Part shown: piece by piece, positions 58,601 through 64,000 of the stretch
Numbering within the stretch: the stretch's first letter is position 1
How the letters are laid out: every line of letters begins with the position of its first letter
Source: Hofstenia miamia
Taxonomy: Eukaryota; Xenacoelomorpha; Acoela; Hofsteniidae
Assembly (NCBI GenBank): GCA_900660155.1
Contig: CABFPE010000475.1
Location: forward strand, 531,664 to 595,663
DNA: 64,000 nucleotides
Direction of reading: 5' to 3'
Position numbers and translations under genes: made by a program
Notes under the pieces: model-generated
What the model saw: the letters and a program-made list of their open reading frames with translations, nothing else
Database searches by the model: none
Told to the model about the DNA's origin: nothing

Positions 58601-61052
58601 TTTACAGCAGGGTGGAGTGTGGGTGACTTTTTCCCGCGGATCGGGTCGGGTTGACCCGTTTCACACCCTGATTTACAGCAGCAATGCTTTTGTTTTGAAT
58701 CGGTCTTATATTTTTGTTGATTGAAAATTATAAATAATTGTGCTGCGCGCCAAGGTCACTCAAGTGGTATATTTCAATATCAAATCGCTAAATTGACCGT
58801 TAAAAGTTCAACACTGCCTTACTAAAACTATATTCTCATCATAGATACGCACTTTAGCAAAGCTACAAATCGCGATATTGTTTTAAAATATACCAAAATC
58901 CATTGCTTCAAAGTTAGATGTTTGCTGTAGCCCCCTTCCCCTTTATGGTGAGGAGCGGAATAAAATAACACATTAATTTGTTTTTTTTGAAATTTACCAA
59001 TTCATTACACCAAAAGTTTCCAAGATATATTCAATGATATGCTTTGGTAGGAAAAGGTATTATTGCAATGTATAAATGAAAACTAGGCTACTATTTTCGA
59101 TTAAAATATTTACATCGAAGAAATAAATCAAATAGTGAAGCACTAAAGATTGCGATATCGTCACCGCGCAGGCCTCTAGTATTTCAACGGCAATTACTAT
59201 TCGGTAGCAGAGTTGCAACTGGGTCTGGGTAATCCTCATCAGGGATTTGTCTACGCATCAGCCAGATCAAAATGTCAATTTTTCCCTTAAGGCTTTCAGG
59301 TCACATTTATCTAATAAACAAGTGAAAAAAAATGCACAAAAAGGCATATCTCAATACAGTAAAAATTGAATTACACAAATTACGTGAGCGCTTTAAATAG
59401 TTTTAATGTTTTCAGAAGTTTTTGTTTTTTTCTGTAATTGTTAATATTAAATTAATATTAACTTGATAGTAAGTCTTGAAATTCGATTTAAATCTAAATC
59501 AATTTTTTTTGTGAGAAATCGAATGGTGTTACATTAACAGATTTAATACATTTGTGCAAATATAGGAATCCTTCACAGACTGATTTAATAAATCATAAGA
59601 TATTTAGCTGAAGTTAGACTGAGGATTTGATGTTTGCTAGCATTTTGCTGCATAAAAATTATTAAGATAGTTTATTACTTCACTTCCTAAATTATGGGAA
59701 ATGCTAGAACTTTATCTTTAAAATACATTTCCGTCTTTATAATGGCGCGACGCATTCGAATGTCAGTGACGAGTAGCGTGAGGTGTTCCTTCACTCTAAT
59801 GTATACGCAAGTATGCTGTTGGCAAAACCTTGCAATCAACGTTATAAAAGAGCGGGTCTGCATATGTCACATTTTGTGACCCTATTGCAACTCTGCTCGG
59901 TAAATGATGGGAATGGTGATTAAAAGTCCTCGATCATTTGTTTGCGACAGTGTAGTAAAATCAGAACCATTTAGGTGCGCGGCATCAATGTAGTGCGACG
60001 CTGCTTACTTGCAAATGATTGTAAAACAGTTAAACCGTGCCATTTGTCCCTGTAACTAAGCCCCACTTGGTCTTGCGTATCGAATGGGCGTATGATTGTC
60101 AATAAAAATTGTTTTGATCACTGATTCGACAATTTTAAAAACAATTTAGGTTTATTTATTTTCACTTCTAAATGCAATATTTTTGTTAGTTGTTTTCTTC
60201 ATACCCAACTAAAATTTTGTGAGACAAAAACTATGTACAATTATACATTGTGTATAACTACGCTATTTTTAATACACCTTGATTTTGAAAATGATCATTT
60301 AATTGGAGGCGTCTTGTTCTGTAGTCACACACAAACCAGTAATCAGGGGTTATACGAGAACCTCGCAACTCTGAGAGTTCTCACGCTGATCCCTAAACTA
60401 AATATTGCTGCACGACTGCCTTCCTTCTTTAATTTTTATCACGTGTAAATTTTGAACAAATTTGACGACTTTCAATCAGGAACCAAAAGCGTGGTCCGAT
60501 GAAATAATGCAAAGGTTAGAAACGAAGACAAATAATATATTTTGTTATTTTTGTATCAGCACAGAAAACCCTACAACGTCTTAGTAAATCTCAACATTTA
60601 AATACTGCTCAGCAGTAAGGCTTACAATGGCAAACTCTTTTGTAAAATTTTGGCCTGTACTGTACTAGTATTCTTGAATTAACACACCTTTAAGCTTGAG
60701 TTTAATAGCGAGAGCAAATGTCTTTTAAATCATTTATAAATATTATTAGAACCTATAAATATTTTATAATACCTCTATTCCTATTGCCCTCAATAAACTT
60801 TACGAGTTTATCCTCACAATCGAAATGTTTCAGTGGAACGAAGCTCTTTTAAAATCGATTTTATTCCTATTTCGGCTTCCAATTATTTAGGCCTCCCACT
60901 AATTCAATAGTTTGAAATAAGTCATTCAGATTCGATGGCTTCTATTTCGGTCTCGTTACATTTTGTTTAATCTAAAATTCTTACCATGTCTGATTCCGAA
61001 ACTGGTCCAATGCTGTAAATTTTTAATCCAACTTCTACTTTGTCTGCTGGAC
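49617..61052 (-). CDS. Cys-loop ligand-gated ion channel subunit, probably anion-selective (partial)
   Basis: Six exons in consistent phase: 61052-60985, 51828-51567, 50770-50624, 50577-50431, 50283-50076, 49818-49617 (344 complete codons). They give, in order: VEVGLKIYSIGPVSESDM (strand before loop D), TMTMDLFLRYKW, VWKPDIFFADA, the Cys loop CKMDLTFFPMDIQHC with exactly 13 residues between cysteines, FESYQYAVSDLNILWWEG, TM1 SIFVITMYLPSISLVALSWV, TM2 from KRAVPARASLTITTILAQIT, TM3 LYLIINFFYVFASLIEFALV, and the start of the cytoplasmic loop. The PAR motif at the inner mouth of TM2 marks chloride channels (GABA-A, glycine, GluCl, HisCl kin). A second loop C cysteine pair is not evident, arguing against a typical GluCl or GlyR. 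The signal-peptide exon(s) upstream of 61,052 and the TM4 exon downstream of 49,617 were not found. Introns are 9,156, 796, 46, 147 and 257 bp. The ligand cannot be told. Confidence 0.88.
51829..55300 (-). other. Large receptor intron, first part, nothing recognised
   Basis: AT-rich intron DNA without recognisable coding or terminal-repeat structure. Confidence 0.5.
55350..55800 (+). pseudogene. CR1/Jockey-like LINE reverse transcriptase fragment
   Basis: The frame 55485-55739 reads ...LQGLFWDYCIFLIFINDLSE, then VRLFEDLKIT and NNGMKFN, which match the RT core QGSVLGPLLFLIFINDLP, the FADD site and the following GMxFN block. The YADD-type Asp pair is altered (FED). Upstream, around 55,400, SRVFDRVS resembles the motif A region (SRAFDRVSH). 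Several stops and frame changes make this an old, 5'- and 3'-truncated copy lying in the receptor intron, opposite to the gene. Confidence 0.65.
56060..58680. repeat. GGGTCGG-rich repeat clusters, probable hAT/MITE remains
   Basis: GCAGGTTGGGTTGAGTCGG (about 56,073), GCAGGTTGGGTAGGGTC (56,268) and GCAGGTTGGGTCGGGAC (56,300) lie on the plus strand. Inverted counterparts such as ACCCGACCCGATCCGACCC lie at about 57,752-57,775. A compact unit at 58,609-58,671 begins CAGGGTGGAGTGTGGGTGAC and ends TTTCACACCCTG, giving 7-bp inverted ends. No transposase was recognised. Confidence 0.45.
59201..59902. mobile_element. 690-bp MITE with 6-bp target duplication TCGGTA
   Basis: TCGGTA stands at 59201-59206 and 59897-59902. 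Between them the element begins GCAGAGTTGCAACTGGGTC and ends with the inverse of GCAGAGTTGCAATAGGGTC, two differences in 19. No coding content; the frame 59694-59879 is chance. A 6-bp duplication is unusual; I cannot assign the superfamily. Confidence 0.75.
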
Positions 61053-62690
61053 CTAAATAACGTCAATTTCACATATTTCCTTCTACTTTTTTATATGCAA
61101 TCATTCATAGCAAATATAAAAAATTTACATATTTGAAATGTACTTGATTCAGTTTTTTGGGCAAAGATATTTAATTTAACACTAGCAATGCCGGAGCCTA
61201 GCCAGAGAGAGAGTCAAGGCGACATAGTCCCCCAATCGGAGCGGCTTCCAAGCAAATGTGGATATGGATAGGGTAATTTAATGAATTTCAAAGTTTACCT
61301 GTATGAAATTTCGCTCAAATACCACCAATTCAAAATCCTGGTTACTTTCCTGTTAATATGAAATTCATCTTCTAATATGTGTATTATATTTATATCGAGG
61401 ATATCTACTTGTGTTTTTTGTTTTGGAAAATCAATGACAAGTGTATAGTCCACCTTTTTCATCTAATTTTCTCGTTCAGTAATTATTCAATGACAATATC
61501 TCATTCGTATAAACACATCGCTTAATGTAATCGGTATATTTTGATTATAATGTCATTCCATGCGTATTGCAATTCTCTCAGATTACACATTGCAACTGTA
61601 AACACGTTTTAGATGTTGTTTATCGGCGTTGACATAAATTCAATAAATCAGAAATGCTAGCAACTTCTAAAAATTATTAAGTTAAAGCCTGGATTCCTTT
61701 TACTCTCACGATTAAAAATAAAAATCCAGTTATTTTATAATAACACAACTTCACGAAACTGTTTTAGACATTTTTTGTTTAAACGACAACCATTTCCATT
61801 GGTGATCAACAATCTTTTTAAAAATCTTATTTCTTTTCTAAATCGGAGGAAAAGTGAACATTAAAGAAAAATGCAATATTTCTTTTTTACAACGTATTTT
61901 TAGAAAGGTATTTATTTATCCCACTCCTGAATTACATATATTTTTTCCAATGAGTTTACAAGTAATTTTTTTTTGTTTTAATTGTTGAAGAAACCATAAC
62001 TGTTTGTTCTATGCATTTTTCAATGTGGCTTGAAATTAATCTATGTAGATTAATTTTTGTAGCTGTGCCAGAGCAAGAGAACTCCAATTCGGCACAAGTA
62101 GTGTTGATCTATAATCGAATTAATCAATTATTCACTCCTCTTTAACAGTACTCAGCCGTCATCATCAAATAGAACAAAACCTCCTTAAACACCTCAACGC
62201 GATACAACTGAGCATTGAACATGCCCAGCTCCATTCCCGATCTACCTGCGATACATATTTCACCAATTAAACTAGTTTCTGTTAAAGGCGTTATTCAGGG
62301 ATGCGTAAGCAGAGGGAAAGTTATGATCTACATTATCTCAATATATAATTCACTAGAGACCAGTTTACCTTTGACTTTTAGTTTTTAATTTCTTATTGCA
62401 AAATAATAGGTTTTTTGCATTTTCACCACAGTATTCTAGACAATTACATCAAGCCATTTTTAACCCTTTCCCCTCGCGTTACTTTAATGCAACCAACCGT
62501 TGTCCACATTTTTAAGCAATTTTCTCACGACCTAATATGAAATTGTTGATATACCTGGAGTTCATGAAAATATTAACCCTTTTGCAATGAAGTTGCGACT
62601 TTTTCAAAAATTTTCAAATTCTTCCATACCTAATGTTCTATAACCCTTGGTAGCAACAAATAACCTAAACTATTTAATCAAATCACCAAA
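61053..62690. other. Upstream region of the receptor, first exon(s) not identified
   Basis: The exon ending in one base that must join GT at 61,052 should lie here or beyond the window. No candidate with a signal peptide was found. A small segment bounded by AG and GT at about 61,303-61,353 (minus) is out of phase and was discarded. Confidence 0.4.
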
Positions 62691-62700
62691 CCCCGTTCAG

Positions 62701-62765
62701 GTGGTTCGCCTTACAAAGTGAGAGTTGGGGGCGCTGAAGTTGTCGTTACCGGAGAACTGTCTTAA
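62701..62765 (+). CDS. Possible filamin-repeat exon or fragment
   Basis: After a reasonable splice acceptor (CCCCGTTCAG, ending 62700) the frame reads GSPYKVRVGGAEVVVTGELS and then a stop at 62763. GSPYKVxVGG is the closing strand of filamin-type immunoglobulin repeats. No other filamin exon was found in the window, so this may be a stray fragment, a decayed exon, or chance. Local base composition is clearly richer in GC than its surroundings. Confidence 0.3.
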
Positions 62766-62769
62766 AACC

Positions 62770-64000
62770 TAAGCTTCGTGATTGTTCGCGAATTGAGAGA
62801 AACAATTATAAAGGAGACAAATCTGTATCCTAAAATATTTTTAAATTTTACTTCATCAACTATTAGCGTTTAAGAAACCTTTGCAGATTTTAATATATTC
62901 CTTGTAGAAGTAAGGTTAAAGATGTTTTTCTTCATGTTAAGCACGCACAACTTTTGGTCTTTTCTTACTTCTTGCAAATTGATAAATATAATTTTTGTAA
63001 ATATTTTAATTACAGGAATTTTCTTTTTTTCGTTAAGGAGGCGAATGAGCAGGTTATTTGTTTTATGCAACACAGTTGTTCTAAACAATCTACAATCAAA
63101 TGAAAATCAGAAATTAATCACCTAGTTCTCAATTTTTTGATATAATATGAAGATCAATTGTTTTCATTTTCAATAATATATTTCCGATATCTTTAAAGAT
63201 ATCATTATTTTTTATTATTCCCTTCTTTAGCCTAATAGTATCTATTTATGTGAGAAACACTCATGTTTTAGTGTTTTATTGATTTGAAATTTATAATTAA
63301 TCCCAAAGTTAACTCAAATATTGACTGGAAAAGAGAGCAATTGAATACATTAAATATTGTAAAAACAACACAAATAGTATTTTAAGAAAATCGATAAGGC
63401 AACAACTATCAATCCCTGGATTCATAAATATTAATAAATTGAGTATTATTGATTTATCCTCAAGAAAAAGTCATTGCTTTCTTTTAATCACATTAATAAA
63501 AGTAGTATTCAATCAAAAAAGTTGCTATGGCAACTTTTTGTAACAATTATAGCTCAGAGCAAGAGCCTATGAACATTTCAAACACTATTGTCTGCAATAT
63601 TTTTTATGGAAACTTTTCCCTTTTATTCAGGTTTGGCAATTTGTTGTGAACTAGCTTAATCACTGCCTGGGTCCTTTTAAAAAGAGAAACCATTTTTCCA
63701 TTTTCTCAATACTTTCCTCCCAATCCATTAGGAAATTTGAAAATTATGAACCATGGACACACCTATTAGTGAATGTGCTTGGAATTAATGTTGAAAATTT
63801 GTACTAAAGTTTATCCTGTTCTTGAAGTACTTGAATAGTTTTAAGTTCTCTCCATACCCTTTGTTCAGCTAATCAGTTGCATCAAACGAAGGGAGTAGCA
63901 ATTAACTGAAACTTTCTTCATATATAGATAGATTACCTAACCTATTCAAGCGTGCCGACCTCAAAGTCCGAGATGTGACTCTAGAGGGCGCGCTTTAAAG
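62770..64000. other. AT-rich window end, nothing recognised
   Basis: Short open frames on both strands (62870-63125) share the same bases and have no domain. Confidence 0.5.

Noticed and set aside
61303-61353. AG/GT-bounded 51-bp segment as an upstream receptor exon
   Set aside because: Its phase does not fit the next exon, and in the fitting phase it contains a stop.
1-64000. CRISPR arrays, bacterial operons, riboswitches, rRNA genes
   Set aside because: Nothing of the kind seen; the DNA is nuclear eukaryotic.

Overview
This window is eukaryotic nuclear DNA from an AT-rich, transposon-crowded invertebrate genome. Host genes are split by GT-AG introns, there are no bacterial-style operons, and at least nine families of eukaryotic mobile elements are present. 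Two readable host genes are metazoan: LRRC23, a ciliary radial-spoke protein, and a Cys-loop anion channel. The introns are strikingly bimodal: four are only 41-49 bp, while others run to more than 9 kb. LRRC23 argues for motile cilia or flagellate sperm, so a nematode is unlikely. Flatworms, larvaceans or another lineage with very short introns fit. I cannot name the species.

Layout. 1-720: Penelope-like element 3' end with a GIY-YIG domain. 1821-3246: dead Tc1/mariner with DD37E spacing. 4234-16480 (minus): a complete seven-coding-exon LRRC23 gene whose 9.5-kb first intron holds a broken Ty3/gypsy-type element (about 9.1-13.5 kb) and a hAT relic (14.06-16.11 kb). 17301-18759: a non-autonomous transposon with an 8-bp target duplication that carries a 31-bp-period minisatellite and a tRNA-like sequence. 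19016-20868 and 21351-25612: two related elements with long inverted ends, each enclosing reverse-transcriptase sequence. The second carries a nearly full RT, zinc-finger and endonuclease-like protein. 25718-28092: an exact 1,187-bp duplication around a single N, almost certainly an assembly error. 29966-32625: a TTAA-flanked Kolobok/Mutator-like relic. 37931-38929: an intronless MTERF3 gene (mitochondrial). 40252-40610: Tc1 fragment. 47409-48717: a young Tc1 (DD34E) with one stop codon. 49617-61052 (minus): a Cys-loop ligand-gated anion channel, six exons visible, with the signal peptide and TM4 exons not found. Its 9-kb intron holds a LINE RT fragment, GGGTCGG-rich repeats and a 690-bp MITE with a 6-bp target duplication.

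The three host genes are unrelated in function: flagellum, mitochondrial gene expression and membrane excitability. No shared regulation is visible. The most unusual content is the pair of long-TIR elements with RT cargo, the ultra-short introns, and several sites where single Ns coincide with exact direct or inverted duplications.
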